The notes under the pieces are model-generated. The model worked only from the letters and a program-made list of their open reading frames with translations. It was not told where the DNA came from and did no database searches. The position numbers and the translations under genes were made by a program. Of a stretch of 33,616 nucleotides of DNA, positions 24,126 through 33,010 are shown one piece after another; the stretch's first letter is position 1; each line of letters opens with the position of its first letter. This DNA is from Burkholderiales bacterium (GTDB taxonomy: Bacteria > Pseudomonadota > Gammaproteobacteria > Burkholderiales > SG8-41): the NCBI GenBank assembly GCA_019746155.1, contig JAIESJ010000285.1, positions 1 through 33,616 on the forward strand. The letters are read 5' to 3'.

Positions 24126-26354
24126 TCATATGTTGGATTTACATGTTTTCGCGGTCAATGACCGCCGGCGACAAAATGCGTATCCGACGATCAACAGGCC
24201 GATACCGCTGATCAGCATCAGCAAGGATAAAAATACCTGGGGAATAAAAACAAGAAAAATCTTCGCTCGGCATCCGCTTTCCGGTTTAACGCCGCCGGAC
24301 GCATCGACACACTGGCGCCGGACCGACCAATGATTGAATCCGCTGTCCGCCCGCTTTTCCAGCCTGAAATCGTTGTGCCTATCTTTTTCTCTGCCGGCGG
24401 CGCCGAGGATAAATTCTCTCAGCGAAATCTTCAACAGCTCCCTTAAGTTATCGACGCTGAATGCATGCCAGCTTCTTGAGTTTGCCGTTTTCAAAACCAA
24501 ATCAAACGAACTGGAACGGATCATGTCTGGGTCGATCTCATATATGGTATCCAGGTATTTCCGGTAACGTATTTTAGAATTCACCAATCCATTTCCCGCG
24601 CGGACCTCTATAGGCGAAATGTTGTCGCCACCATTGATCAGAAAAATCCTGTAAAGCCCGTTATTGAATACTTCGCTCACTGATCGAATAGCCAACAGCC
24701 CGGAGAAATCCCTCCCGGCACTTTGGTTCAACAAATTTACGACAATATAGCGAACCCCCAGTTGCCGTAAGTAGGATACGTCTCCGGTGGCTTCGAAATC
24801 GTCGGTGAGATCGGAAATATATTTGGCCGTAATACTTTTAGCACCCGAAAAATAGACTGGTTGCTTGATAAAATCTGCCAAAGGGTCCCTTAAGAGCACA
24901 GTAAATCCCTTCGGTGTATTGAAAGCGCCGTGCCAGGTTGCGAAGTAAATCGCCGAATTACTGGAAAGGCTGCCAATGTACCGCGCGGCCTCCATGAATG
25001 ACGCATCGAGGGGAAATGCATAGGATCCATTATGGGACAGTTCGCCGTTTGCCCCGCGAATGACGCTCCCTTTTATCAGAACGCCGGCATTCAGGCATGG
25101 GAGCGCCGCCAGGGCAGCGAGCGTAAAAAAGGCGGCTGCCCGTTTCTTGCTTTTCAATAATTCCGAGAACCCCCAGCCGAGCATGACGACAAGGAGAAAA
25201 GCTATGGGCAGGCCGAATTTGGTATCGGGACTTCGGATCAAACCGAATATTGAGATATTTTGAAGTGCTTCGTTGAAAATCCCACCAAATGGCTCCGTGC
25301 CTGCTTTTGCAAAAAACAGGGAAACAAGCAACCCGAACCAGCATGCCCTGACCAAGCCCGCTCCCCGGAAAATCAATAGAACGACAACGCCCATTATAAG
25401 TTGGGCCAGCGCGAATATGACGTAAGGGATCGAAGTGAAATGGCTGGGAAATCCGAGCAGGATGCGTGGCGACCATAACACATAAATTGCCCAGCTTGCA
25501 TACTGAAGCATGGGTGTCAGCACGCCGCCTTGTACTGCGTCAGCCATGGAATTGGCAAGCGGGCCCTCGGCAAACGAGTAGCCGAAAGAATAGCGCTCTA
25601 TGTAGGTCGCAAAGATTGGAACAAGGGCAAGTAAAGCGGCAATCGCCAAAGCAGGAATAAACCTGCGGGCAAGGGTTTTGTACCCGATACCCGGAGAGCG
25701 GTCGAATACAAGGAAACCGAGCAGGGTCGCCGCGACCGGGACGGCGTAGTACGGAGCGAAACCATAAATGGCCAGGCACATGCCCAGAAGCGCAATGTCT
25801 TTCCTTACACGGAGGGCATCCCGGTCCGAGGAAAGCAGGTCCCGAAAGGCGGCCACGGTAAGCGGAAGAACCGCTATTCCAAGCATGTTTACTGCCGACC
25901 AGAACACACCGATGTTGTAATAAACCAATAGAAAAGGCGATAGCGCAAATGCGTACGTCGGAATGACGCTTACTGCACGGGATTTATTTCTCAGCAAACG
26001 GAAAAATCCGAAATGCATCAATATCAGGGCAATTGATAGTAATAACGACAGGTAGACGATCTCTGCCTGTCGCGGATCGAGTCCGAGGCCGTACAGGCCG
26101 GCAAAAGCGACTGAATCAAACCCATTGATCGCAAACAGGATCCCGTTTGGCATGCCGCCATTCAGGTTGCTCAATATATCGAGATTGGCAAGCGCCTGGC
26201 TTCCGGTCAGGGGAAAGTACTGGTCATGAATTAGTAATACCGTGCTGCGGTCGAGCCCCGCAAACTGCATCGCGATCAGTATGGTGCTGACCAGGATGTG
26301 GAATACCGCCCAAAACGGAAATCGCGTCTTCAACGCTCGCAGCGCGATTGTCAT
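24126..26354 (-). CDS. Large multispanning membrane protein, GT-C/YfhO-like
   Basis: A 742-residue protein with about 11-13 membrane helices in the first two thirds (for example FPFWAVFHILVSTILIAMQF, IVYLSLLLSIALILMHFGFF, VIPTYAFALSPFLLVYYNIGV) and a soluble segment of about 250 residues before a final C-terminal helix (VFLSLLMLISGIGLLIVGYAF). HDQYFPLTGSQAL in the first loop is the place for the acidic residue of GT-C enzymes. The layout matches polyprenyl-phosphate-dependent glycosyltransferases (YfhO-type), so a role in adding side sugars or polymerising is possible, including as a Wzy substitute, but this is inference. It follows the methyltransferase gene by 16 bases. Confidence 0.65.
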   Translation of the reverse strand: MTIALRALKTRFPFWAVFHILVSTILIAMQFAGLDRSTVLLIHDQYFPLTGSQALANLDILSNLNGGMPNGILFAINGFDSVAFAGLYGLGLDPRQAEIVYLSLLLSIALILMHFGFFRLLRNKSRAVSVIPTYAFALSPFLLVYYNIGVFWSAVNMLGIAVLPLTVAAFRDLLSSDRDALRVRKDIALLGMCLAIYGFAPYYAVPVAATLLGFLVFDRSPGIGYKTLARRFIPALAIAALLALVPIFATYIERYSFGYSFAEGPLANSMADAVQGGVLTPMLQYASWAIYVLWSPRILLGFPSHFTSIPYVIFALAQLIMGVVVLLIFRGAGLVRACWFGLLVSLFFAKAGTEPFGGIFNEALQNISIFGLIRSPDTKFGLPIAFLLVVMLGWGFSELLKSKKRAAAFFTLAALAALPCLNAGVLIKGSVIRGANGELSHNGSYAFPLDASFMEAARYIGSLSSNSAIYFATWHGAFNTPKGFTVLLRDPLADFIKQPVYFSGAKSITAKYISDLTDDFEATGDVSYLRQLGVRYIVVNLLNQSAGRDFSGLLAIRSVSEVFNNGLYRIFLINGGDNISPIEVRAGNGLVNSKIRYRKYLDTIYEIDPDMIRSSSFDLVLKTANSRSWHAFSVDNLRELLKISLREFILGAAGREKDRHNDFRLEKRADSGFNHWSVRRQCVDASGGVKPESGCRAKIFLVFIPQVFLSLLMLISGIGLLIVGYAFCRRRSLTAKTCKSNI

Positions 26355-26370
26355 GACATGGCGGGGACGG

Positions 26371-27192
26371 TTATTTGATGCATTTTACGCAAAACACTTC
26401 CGAATTCTTCTGAAAAAAGCGGAATTTCAGCAACCACCCCTCAACAGCCCATAGCGCCGAATACAGCGCCCGGAAAACCGCAAACCGTGAAAGCGGCACA
26501 AAGCGGTCGAACCACGAAAAGAAAAACAGGAACAGATGGCCGTAACTAACCTCTTTCACGGAAAAACCGACCGCTTCGAGCTGGGCAACCACGGCGCCGG
26601 GATCGACTTTGTATTTTTCCGGAATGGCTCCGTCCACGACAAGATCGTCCGAGAATCTCCGTGTCACGAAGCGGGGCGACAAAACGTACAAGCCCCGAAA
26701 CAGCCTGATGATCGGGTTGTCCGAGGAGAGATCGCTGAGAAAAAATTTTCCGCCGGGGCGCAGTTTTGTGTAAATTTCTCGAAAAATCGCTTCATGCTCG
26801 TGTGAATGGTGCAACACGTGCAGAAGATATGCGCCATCCATGCTGCCGTTCGGCAGTTGAGGAATCCTGTTGTTCTCGATTGTGTAAAAAGAGAAGTTGG
26901 GGTATCTCTGTTTTATCCTTTGTATCGCCACATCCGCGATGTCCACGCCAACGAATAAATTCTTTCCAGACGGGTTCGTACTAAAGAATGCGTCGATGGA
27001 CGTTCCGGTACCACATCCATAGTCAAGGATATGTTCTCTGTCGCCCAGCCAGGCAAACCCGGCCGTTTGCTCTTTATTAACGTATTCCAGAAAAAACGGT
27101 GCCACCAGGTCTGGTTTTTCGAGGGCCGCATTTTCGTTGAAGAATCTGAGTTGATCTTTAATGATCTTTGGCTTTTCCCGAGTCATCAGCAT
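26371..27192 (-). CDS. Class I SAM-dependent methyltransferase
   Basis: A 273-residue soluble methyltransferase. The SAM-binding motif I is HILDYGCGTGTSID (about 54-67); motif II is the acidic VGVDIADVAIQR; the later LRPGGKFFLSDLSS is the usual post-motif strand. Two starts are close: ATG at 27192 or the second at 27186, the latter sharing its A with the stop of the upstream gene (TGATG). It is followed by the large membrane protein. The methyl acceptor is not evident; in a polysaccharide cluster O-methylation of a sugar is likely. Confidence 0.93.
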   Translation of the reverse strand: MLMTREKPKIIKDQLRFFNENAALEKPDLVAPFFLEYVNKEQTAGFAWLGDREHILDYGCGTGTSIDAFFSTNPSGKNLFVGVDIADVAIQRIKQRYPNFSFYTIENNRIPQLPNGSMDGAYLLHVLHHSHEHEAIFREIYTKLRPGGKFFLSDLSSDNPIIRLFRGLYVLSPRFVTRRFSDDLVVDGAIPEKYKVDPGAVVAQLEAVGFSVKEVSYGHLFLFFFSWFDRFVPLSRFAVFRALYSALWAVEGWLLKFRFFQKNSEVFCVKCIK

Positions 27193-27773
27193 TTCTTTAG
27201 CGTAATTACAACTTCACAAGCGCCCCCAACCCAATAACACCAGACTCTTTCAAAAAACATGGGGGAAAGGCGGATCAGGAAATTAATTAGCCGAACAAAA
27301 GGCCTGGCAATGAGCGGGCACTGATTCGGGTGAATGTATTGCGCATACACCCCTGCATTCGGGTACAGCCCAAAATACTTGATTTCCTTGTGTAATATAT
27401 TGAAACGGACTTTGGAATAGTATTCGTGGTACGCGCCGGCTTCGAATACATCGAAGCTGTAGTAAGCAAAAGGGCGTTTATGCGTGATATCGGTAAAGGC
27501 CCCATTACTTGAGAAATGCGGCACACGCATATATAGAATCCCGCCAGGCCTGAGTATTCGGTGTATCTCCTCCAACTTGGCTACCGGGTCATCGAGATGC
27601 TCAAGCACATGGTAGAAATGGATTTCATCGGCAAAGTCGCTGCTAAACGGGTATGGCGTGACATTCAAGTCATGCACGACATCGACAAACCTCGGTATCG
27701 CTACGTAATCCACGCCAATACTTCCCGGAATGCGGGTTTTCCCGCAACCGAGATTGATAATCACGGGTTTCAC
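27186..27773 (-). CDS. Class I SAM-dependent methyltransferase (short)
   Basis: A 195-residue methyltransferase starting with a GTG whose G-T-G-A overlaps the stop of the CgeB-like gene. Motif I is INLGCGKTRIPG (6-17), motif II VDYVAIPRFVDVVHDL, and the core ends HVLEHLDDPVAKLEEIHRIL and RPGGILYMRVPHFSS. Compact methyltransferases of this kind are frequent in O-antigen clusters and modify sugars at a late step. Together with its neighbour it may set two methyl marks. Confidence 0.92.
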   Translation of the reverse strand: MKPVIINLGCGKTRIPGSIGVDYVAIPRFVDVVHDLNVTPYPFSSDFADEIHFYHVLEHLDDPVAKLEEIHRILRPGGILYMRVPHFSSNGAFTDITHKRPFAYYSFDVFEAGAYHEYYSKVRFNILHKEIKYFGLYPNAGVYAQYIHPNQCPLIARPFVRLINFLIRLSPMFFERVWCYWVGGACEVVITLKKC

Positions 27774-28825
27774 GCATCACCCCCGTTTTTTATTGCAATC
27801 ATTTGCTCAGCGCGATTATGGTAGGTATGGTCACGCAATACCCGTCGCCGTCCGGCCTCTATAATTGAATGACGTTCCTCAGGGTGTTTTAGATAATATT
27901 GGACTTTCTCCATCCACTCCCCGGGGTTCTCGGCAATAACCATCTCCTTGTCGCTGTCAAAATAGCGCTTGATGCACGCGACATTATCGACAACCTCGAA
28001 TCCGCCGCATAACGGGATTTTGAAAGTTCGCTCATTACAGTCGCCGCCATAGACTCGCTGATACTCCTCATGCACGTTAATAGAGACTGTGGATGAGGCA
28101 TAAATCCTCGCTTCGTCTTCGAGAGTCAATTTTGGCTTCCGTATCTTCGCCAGGCGCTTGATATTGAAATATTGCCCTGCCCGTTGAACCCAGCCGAGCG
28201 CACGATCCCACTGCGTCCAGTCCTGGCCATAGATACGCAAATCATATTTCCCGCCTAACGGATAAACATAACTCTTGAAGAATTCGCGCTTGTCCGGTAA
28301 ATTGCTTCCGACATAAGAAATGTCTGCAGCGAATTTTTTATCGTAATCAGGCTTCAACAGCGTTTTGTCCGCCGCAAGTGGTATCGTGTGATACTTGTGG
28401 CCGGTGGTTTTTGTGAAGCCATCCATTCTCAGGTCGTCCTGATCAACTACGTGAAAGAAGGCATCGCCCATGGTGCTATTGGCAATCAGTTCGAGTAACT
28501 TCTTATCATCTTTTAGCGAACGCGCTTCGTTTATCCGTATCGCGGACATCGGCGAATTCCAGAAATCTATTTTTACGATAACAAACAACCCCTCTTCTCT
28601 ATGGCGCCGTAACAAATCAAAATCGAGGTATTTCCGGTAATAGTGATGGGTTGCAGTAATAAACAAATCCGGGCGGTAGCTCTCAAGCAAATCAGCCAAG
28701 TTATTATCCGCAGTGAAGGGACGGAATTCGTGTCCAAGATCGATGAACGCATTTTTAAATCCATGGTATATGGTTCTGTGCGCATAAATCGAATCAAGTG
28801 ATGGAATATGGTATAAGACCCTCAT
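27770..28825 (-). CDS. CgeB-like glycosyltransferase (GT1_2/DUF3880 type)
   Basis: A 351-residue GT-B protein from ATG 28823-28825 (MRVLYHIPSLDSIYAH), whose ATGA overlaps the stop of the GT2 gene upstream. An upstream extension to 28921 is open but lies inside that gene. The C-terminal half has the CgeB pattern NERTFKIPLCGGFEVVDN and then YYLKHPEERHSIIEAGRRRV, the acceptor-proximal signature of the family. N-terminal ADISYVGSNLPDKREFF marks the domain switch. It most likely transfers a hexose to the repeat unit. Its end overlaps the next gene by four bases (GTGA), so it sits in a tight operon. Confidence 0.88.
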   Translation of the reverse strand: MRVLYHIPSLDSIYAHRTIYHGFKNAFIDLGHEFRPFTADNNLADLLESYRPDLFITATHHYYRKYLDFDLLRRHREEGLFVIVKIDFWNSPMSAIRINEARSLKDDKKLLELIANSTMGDAFFHVVDQDDLRMDGFTKTTGHKYHTIPLAADKTLLKPDYDKKFAADISYVGSNLPDKREFFKSYVYPLGGKYDLRIYGQDWTQWDRALGWVQRAGQYFNIKRLAKIRKPKLTLEDEARIYASSTVSINVHEEYQRVYGGDCNERTFKIPLCGGFEVVDNVACIKRYFDSDKEMVIAENPGEWMEKVQYYLKHPEERHSIIEAGRRRVLRDHTYHNRAEQMIAIKNGGDA

Positions 28826-29646
28826 GTAATTAATGAATTTCGCCAAAAATTGAAAAGGCGGATTTTCAGTTTCGGTGGAACCAACCAAACCGAAATGTAG
28901 TGGGCGACGTTGTATATCCAATCGCCGGCGGTCATTTTGTAGCTGGCAGATTTGGAATACTTCCGACGTATCTCCAACGTGCTCAATTCCATTTTTTTTA
29001 ATCGCGTAAACGTTGCCGAAGAAGGATTCTCACGATATCGCACCAATACTTCAGGTATATTGGCTAGTTTGTAATGCTCACCAATTCTGAAAGTCATATC
29101 AATGTCTTCAGCGGGTGGGAAACGCAAGTTGTAAGGCCCCGCAAGCAAAAGCGCCTCTCTACGCACCATGGCAGCTGGTTGCGCAATAGGCGAATAACGA
29201 AAGATGCAGCGGCGCAGATCCCCGTCGTCCTGTGGGTATTTTCTCACGCCGATTACCGTATCGTCGTCATGAAAAATCTCGATATAGGCACCAACAATTC
29301 CTACATGAGGATTTTCTTCCATAAACCGGTATTGTTTTTCTAGCCGTTGTGGGAATGAAATATCATCGGCGTCCTGCCAAGCAAGATATTTACCTCTTGC
29401 CAATTCAACACCGCGATTGCGATTCCCGGCTATGCCCAAATTCATTTCATTGCGATAAGGTCGAATTCGGTTATCGCATTCAGCATAATGTGCAACTATT
29501 TCCCATGTCCGATCAGTTGAACAGTCGTCAATAACGATCGCCTCAAAATTGGAAAACGTCTGCGCTAAAATGCTATCAAGTGCGGCCTGCAAATATTTTT
29601 CGGCGTTATATGCCGGAATTACGATGGATATTGGCACACCGCTCAT
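28822..29646 (-). CDS. GT2 family glycosyltransferase
   Basis: A 274-residue GT-A glycosyltransferase. PISIVIPAYNAEKYLQAALDS (5-25) opens the fold, IVIDDCSTDRTWEI (37-50) is the nucleotide-binding stretch and YLAWQDADDISFPQRL (87-102) carries the DADD metal motif (92-95). The helical C-terminus is short and basic. Its stop overlaps the start of the CgeB-like gene (ATGA). It adds one sugar to the repeat unit at the membrane, as inferred from family. Between it and the reductase remnant lie 73 bases with no gene. Confidence 0.94.
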   Translation of the reverse strand: MSGVPISIVIPAYNAEKYLQAALDSILAQTFSNFEAIVIDDCSTDRTWEIVAHYAECDNRIRPYRNEMNLGIAGNRNRGVELARGKYLAWQDADDISFPQRLEKQYRFMEENPHVGIVGAYIEIFHDDDTVIGVRKYPQDDGDLRRCIFRYSPIAQPAAMVRREALLLAGPYNLRFPPAEDIDMTFRIGEHYKLANIPEVLVRYRENPSSATFTRLKKMELSTLEIRRKYSKSASYKMTAGDWIYNVAHYISVWLVPPKLKIRLFNFWRNSLIT

Positions 29647-29719
29647 GCTTCATCGCTCCCATTCTTAATCTTATTTTATTTCAGTAGTGTCCCAACGTTG
29701 CTCGAACAGATTCAACTGA

Positions 29720-30106
29720 TTAGCAGAAATCAAGACTTGGAGATGTCTTGACATAAGAACGGAAGGGCGCGATGCCCGTCCCGGTTGCGATGAATAGATA
29801 GCGCCTGTCCGATACGGATTCCTGGAGACAGAATTCCCCGTAAGGCCCGCCGATCTCGACTTCATCGCCCACCCGCACATTTCGCAGGGCCGCACTCACC
29901 ACGCCCCGTTCGACCCTGCGGATGAGGAAATCAAGGTAAGGATCCTCGGCACCGGAATACATGGAATACTCGCGGTTGACGCCGAGGCCTTTCGGCCCCA
30001 CGCTGAAGCACTGACCGGCACGGATGGGAACCGCGGGCCGCTCGGTACGCAGGCGAAAGGTGCTCTCAGTGAGATGCTCTATTTCCAGCACTTTATAGAT
30101 ATTCAT
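29720..30106 (-). pseudogene. FAD/NAD(P)-binding oxidoreductase (FNR-like), truncated
   Basis: 128 residues of a ferredoxin-NADP reductase-like flavoprotein. GVNREYSMYSG (42-52) is the FAD-binding RxYS motif, VGDEVEIGGPYGEF (79-92) follows, and YLFIATGTGIAPFRSYVK (103-120) starts the nucleotide-binding domain. The frame then ends after SPSLDFC. FNR-like proteins are normally 230-270 residues, so nearly the whole NAD(P)-binding half is gone and nothing to the left resembles it. ATGA couples its start to the stop of the ugd remnant. Probably non-functional. In sugar loci such reductases can serve deoxysugar or ketosugar steps. Confidence 0.75.
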
Positions 30107-30264
30107 TTTCTACCGATTGGATAATACTCCAGTCCTTGATCCTTGACTGAATACGGCTCGTACAGGTTGCGGCCATCGAAGATCATCGGGTCGTAGGCGG
30201 TCACGGTGGCGCCGCGCGCCCGCAACGCAATGTTCCTGCCGGAGAGGTCGTTGCTTATTTTCAC
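30103..30264 (-). pseudogene. ugd: UDP-glucose 6-dehydrogenase C-terminal remnant
   Basis: A 53-codon frame from GTG 30262-30264 reads LRARGATVTAYDPM and then IFDGRNLYEPYSVKDQGLEY and YPIGRK. These are two pieces of the Ugd C-terminal domain (the YDP strand, and DGRNLY near the end) joined with the part between them missing, behind an MKI that could be the native Ugd start. The full enzyme (about 430-450 residues) oxidises UDP-glucose to UDP-glucuronate, the substrate of the UDP-xylose synthase next door. The fragment cannot do that. The remnant still ends ATGA into the reductase, preserving the old operon link. Confidence 0.75.
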
Positions 30265-30540
30265 AAAAAACCCCCTGAAAGTTTATAAGTTACCGAGCAT
30301 TGCAGGCGCGCATAAGCACGCGGTTGAATCCGGCGCCGCATCCCGCTTCGGGGAGCCGGTGTAACGCGGAGCAGGGGCCCCGTTTGCGGGGATGCGACCG
30401 TGGAACCGGCGGTGAGCGCGTCGACATCGGCTTTATGCGCGTCTCCGGGGTCAGATCCCCAGAGGGGCCCCTCTTCCGCCCTACGACGCGCCACCATTGG
30501 CCAAGGCCAACGGCACCTGCTCCGCCCTCCGCGGGCGTGC
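30265..30540. other. Non-coding stretch with a 14-bp palindrome
   Basis: No supported gene. AGAGGGGCCCCTCT at 30461-30474 is a perfect palindrome, and GGGGTCAGATCCCC lies just before it, so several stems can form. It is the boundary between the ugd remnant and the repeat block and may be the scar of the deletion that removed most of ugd. Confidence 0.5.
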
Positions 30541-30750
30541 CGGGATGGGGGTGGGTAATCCTTTCCGTGCCATTGGCACATTTCTCACCTTCCCCTTCAA
30601 GGGGAAGGCTGGGATGGGGGTGGGGCTGCCTTGCCGATTCCACGCCTCTTCCAACCCCATCCCCACCCTAACCCTCCCCTTGAAGGGGAGGGAAGCAGTT
30701 CATCTAATTCACGTCGCCGCGTTCCATGACCACCCCAGCCTCCCCTTGAA
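30541..30750. repeat. Composite palindromic repeat block downstream of the UDP-xylose synthase
   Basis: GGGATGGGGGTGGG, the GTGCCATTGGCAC hairpin, TTTCTCA and the CTTCCCCTTCAAGGGGAAG palindrome recur here in the order seen at 3129-3310, then a facing pair (CCCCATCCCCACCCTAACCC and CCTCCCCTTGAAGGGGAGG) and a half unit (CACCCCAGCCTCCCCTTGAA) that stops at the end of uxs. No DUF559 gene is nearby, so the repeat can exist alone. Confidence 0.85.
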
Positions 30751-30751
30751 A

Positions 30752-31702
30752 TCAGGCCCGCCCGATGATAGTGCGGAAATATTCGATTGTTTTGCGTAAA
30801 CCCTCATCTAGCTTTATTTCGGGCTGCCACCCAAGCTTTTCTTTTGCCATGGAAATATCCGGCTGCCTTTGCCTGGGATCGTCTTGCGGAAGAGCCTTAT
30901 GCACAATCCGGCTTTTGCTTTCCGGTATTAACGCAAGGACTTTTTCCGCCAGTTCCTTGATGGTGAATTCATCCGGGTTGCCGATATTGACCGGGCCGAC
31001 AAAACCTTCTTCATTATTCATCATGCGGACCATGCCTTCGACGAGATCGTCAATGTATTGAAAGCTCCGGGTCTGCGAGCCGTCGCCGTAGATCGTAATG
31101 TCATGGTTCCGCAGGGCCTGGACGATGAAGTTGGACACTACCCTGCCGTCGTTCGGGTGCATGTTCGGACCGAAGGTATTGAAGATTCGCACGACGCGGA
31201 TTTCGAGCTTGTGTTGGCGGTAGTAGTCAAAAAACAGGGTTTCCGCGCAGCGCTTCCCCTCGTCGTAGCAAGCGCGGGGGCCGATCGGATTGACCCGTCC
31301 CCAGTAGGTTTCGGGCTGGGGATGTATTTCCGGGTCACCGTAAACTTCGCTGGTCGATGCCTGCAAGATACGCGCCTTGGTGCGCTTGGCGAGACCGAGC
31401 ATGTTGATGGCGCCATGCACCGAGGTTTTCGTGGTTTGCACAGGGTCAAACTGATAGTGAATCGGCGAGGCGGGACAGGCGAGGTTGTATATTTGATTTA
31501 CTTCCACATAAAGCGGGAACGTGACGTCATGCCGCAAAAACTCGAATTTATGGTTATCGAACAAATCAATAATGTTGTCTTTGCTACCGGTAAAAAGATT
31601 ATCGACGCACAGAACATCATGCCCCTCAGCCAGCAACCGCCGGCACAGGTGTGACCCGATAAAGCCCGCTCCTCCGGTAACCAGTATTCTCTTGCTCTGC
31701 AT
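30752..31702 (-). CDS. uxs: UDP-glucuronate decarboxylase (UDP-xylose synthase)
   Basis: Decarboxylates UDP-D-glucuronate to UDP-D-xylose with bound NAD, in the cytosol. From ATG 31700-31702 it has 316 residues, the family length. RILVTGGAGFIGSHLC (5-20) binds NAD, ACPASPIHYQFDPVQT (75-90) is the UXS-specific stretch, ASTSEVYGDPEIHPQPE carries the Thr/Glu pair, and Tyr146/Lys150 sit in CYDEGK. RVVRIFNTFGPNMH follows. GGGGAGAGG two bases upstream makes the ATG better than a GTG at 31720. It follows the flippase gene by 18 bases. Substrate supply depends on a Ugd elsewhere because the local one is a remnant. Confidence 0.95.
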   Translation of the reverse strand: MQSKRILVTGGAGFIGSHLCRRLLAEGHDVLCVDNLFTGSKDNIIDLFDNHKFEFLRHDVTFPLYVEVNQIYNLACPASPIHYQFDPVQTTKTSVHGAINMLGLAKRTKARILQASTSEVYGDPEIHPQPETYWGRVNPIGPRACYDEGKRCAETLFFDYYRQHKLEIRVVRIFNTFGPNMHPNDGRVVSNFIVQALRNHDITIYGDGSQTRSFQYIDDLVEGMVRMMNNEEGFVGPVNIGNPDEFTIKELAEKVLALIPESKSRIVHKALPQDDPRQRQPDISMAKEKLGWQPEIKLDEGLRKTIEYFRTIIGRA

Positions 31703-31720
31703 TACCTCTCCCCTCTGCAC

Positions 31721-33010
31721 TCATGACCTCCGAAATTCCCGCCACAATACTCCATAACCGAGGATCGCGAGCAACAGTCCGCTGGCCCCCATCACGGCAA
31801 CGACCATTTGCAGGGAGTCATGATAAAAATAAATTGCCGTTAACTGTAACGGCGCGGTAAAAACGAACAGGTATGCAAAAAGCACACGACCCTTGGCAAT
31901 CAGGAAATATTCGGCCACCATGACCAATGCCATGGGCAGAATTGCAAAGCCGAAGAATTTGAGCACCTCCCCGGCGCCACGATAATCCTCGCCGTACAAC
32001 AACACAATTATTTCCTCGCCAAACAGAAAATAGAAAACCGCCCCGGCGCCGCACAGCACGGCCGTCAACCCGACCGCTTGCAGCAACAAATGCGCACTAC
32101 TTTGACCACGCGTGTGGTTTTCCGCCACCATGGGAAACAGCGCCAATGCAAATCCGCCCGGCAAGTACATCACCGCCTTGCCCAAAATCGACGCCGCCGC
32201 ATACAATCCAGCCTCGTGCGCGGGGAAGTAATAATTCACCAGCACCATATCGAGCTGGGTCATGGCCGCGAAGGCGGCATTGGCGGTTAACACCGGCAGC
32301 GCCGGTCGGATGGACAAATGCGCCGCTAGATAGGGCTTGTTCCGCCCTCGCGCCAACGGCCGGTAAAGGGCGCCATAGGTAATAAACCACATCGCGAGCG
32401 AGGTAAGGACCACGCCGCCCACCGCGCCCGTCAAGCCATAACCCAGCCAGACCAGCACAACCGAAAAGATGATCTTGAGCATAACGCCCAGCACCCCGCT
32501 CGCAGAAAACCAGATAAAGCGCTGGAGCCCTTGCAGAAAGGCATTGTTGATGACGGGCAGAAAAGTCAGAAACAGCAGCGCTCCGAGAAGATACACCGGT
32601 ATGACGCTGGGCGCCTTCAGATAGGACTGGACTTGCGGCGCGAAAAGCAGATAGATGCCTAGAAGGAGCGCCCCAATGGCGGCAGTGCGAATATTGATCG
32701 AATAATAGAAATGGGAAATGCTGCCGGCATCCTGCCTGGCGCGGTATTCCGATACTTTGCGCGACACCACCATCATCAATGTGCCCAGCGGTGTGTTGAA
32801 CACGGCGAAAAACGCCATCATGGCGCTGAAGAGGCCGTATTCCTGGGTGCTGAGCATGCGTCCCATGAGCACGTGAAACACATAGCCCAGGATGCCGCCG
32901 GCGATGCTGCCGACGAACAGCCAGGCGCTGGCGCGTGCGAGCTTGCTGAAAAACAGACCCGCAACGCGGCGATAGAGCGATGCGCGGGGCTGTTCCGCGG
33001 CCACGCTCAT
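31721..33010 (-). CDS. Wzx-type oligosaccharide flippase
   Basis: A 429-residue inner-membrane protein of the MATE/polysaccharide transporter group with about 12 helices; it flips the lipid-linked repeat unit across the membrane. The N-terminal FVGSIAGGILGYVFHVLMGR and the LSTQEYGLFSAMMAFFAVF stretch (about 50-75) are typical (EYG motif of Wzx/RfbX). The C-terminal half repeats the helical pattern. No Wzy is recognisable in the window. Its ATG overlaps the GT2 stop by four bases (ATGA), so the gene is translated with its upstream neighbour. Confidence 0.92.
   Translation of the reverse strand: MSVAAEQPRASLYRRVAGLFFSKLARASAWLFVGSIAGGILGYVFHVLMGRMLSTQEYGLFSAMMAFFAVFNTPLGTLMMVVSRKVSEYRARQDAGSISHFYYSINIRTAAIGALLLGIYLLFAPQVQSYLKAPSVIPVYLLGALLFLTFLPVINNAFLQGLQRFIWFSASGVLGVMLKIIFSVVLVWLGYGLTGAVGGVVLTSLAMWFITYGALYRPLARGRNKPYLAAHLSIRPALPVLTANAAFAAMTQLDMVLVNYYFPAHEAGLYAAASILGKAVMYLPGGFALALFPMVAENHTRGQSSAHLLLQAVGLTAVLCGAGAVFYFLFGEEIIVLLYGEDYRGAGEVLKFFGFAILPMALVMVAEYFLIAKGRVLFAYLFVFTAPLQLTAIYFYHDSLQMVVAVMGASGLLLAILGYGVLWREFRRS

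Noticed and set aside
30261..30671. Open frames on both strands in the repeat block
   Set aside because: Low-complexity Pro, Gly and Arg products made by the palindromic repeats, without homology.
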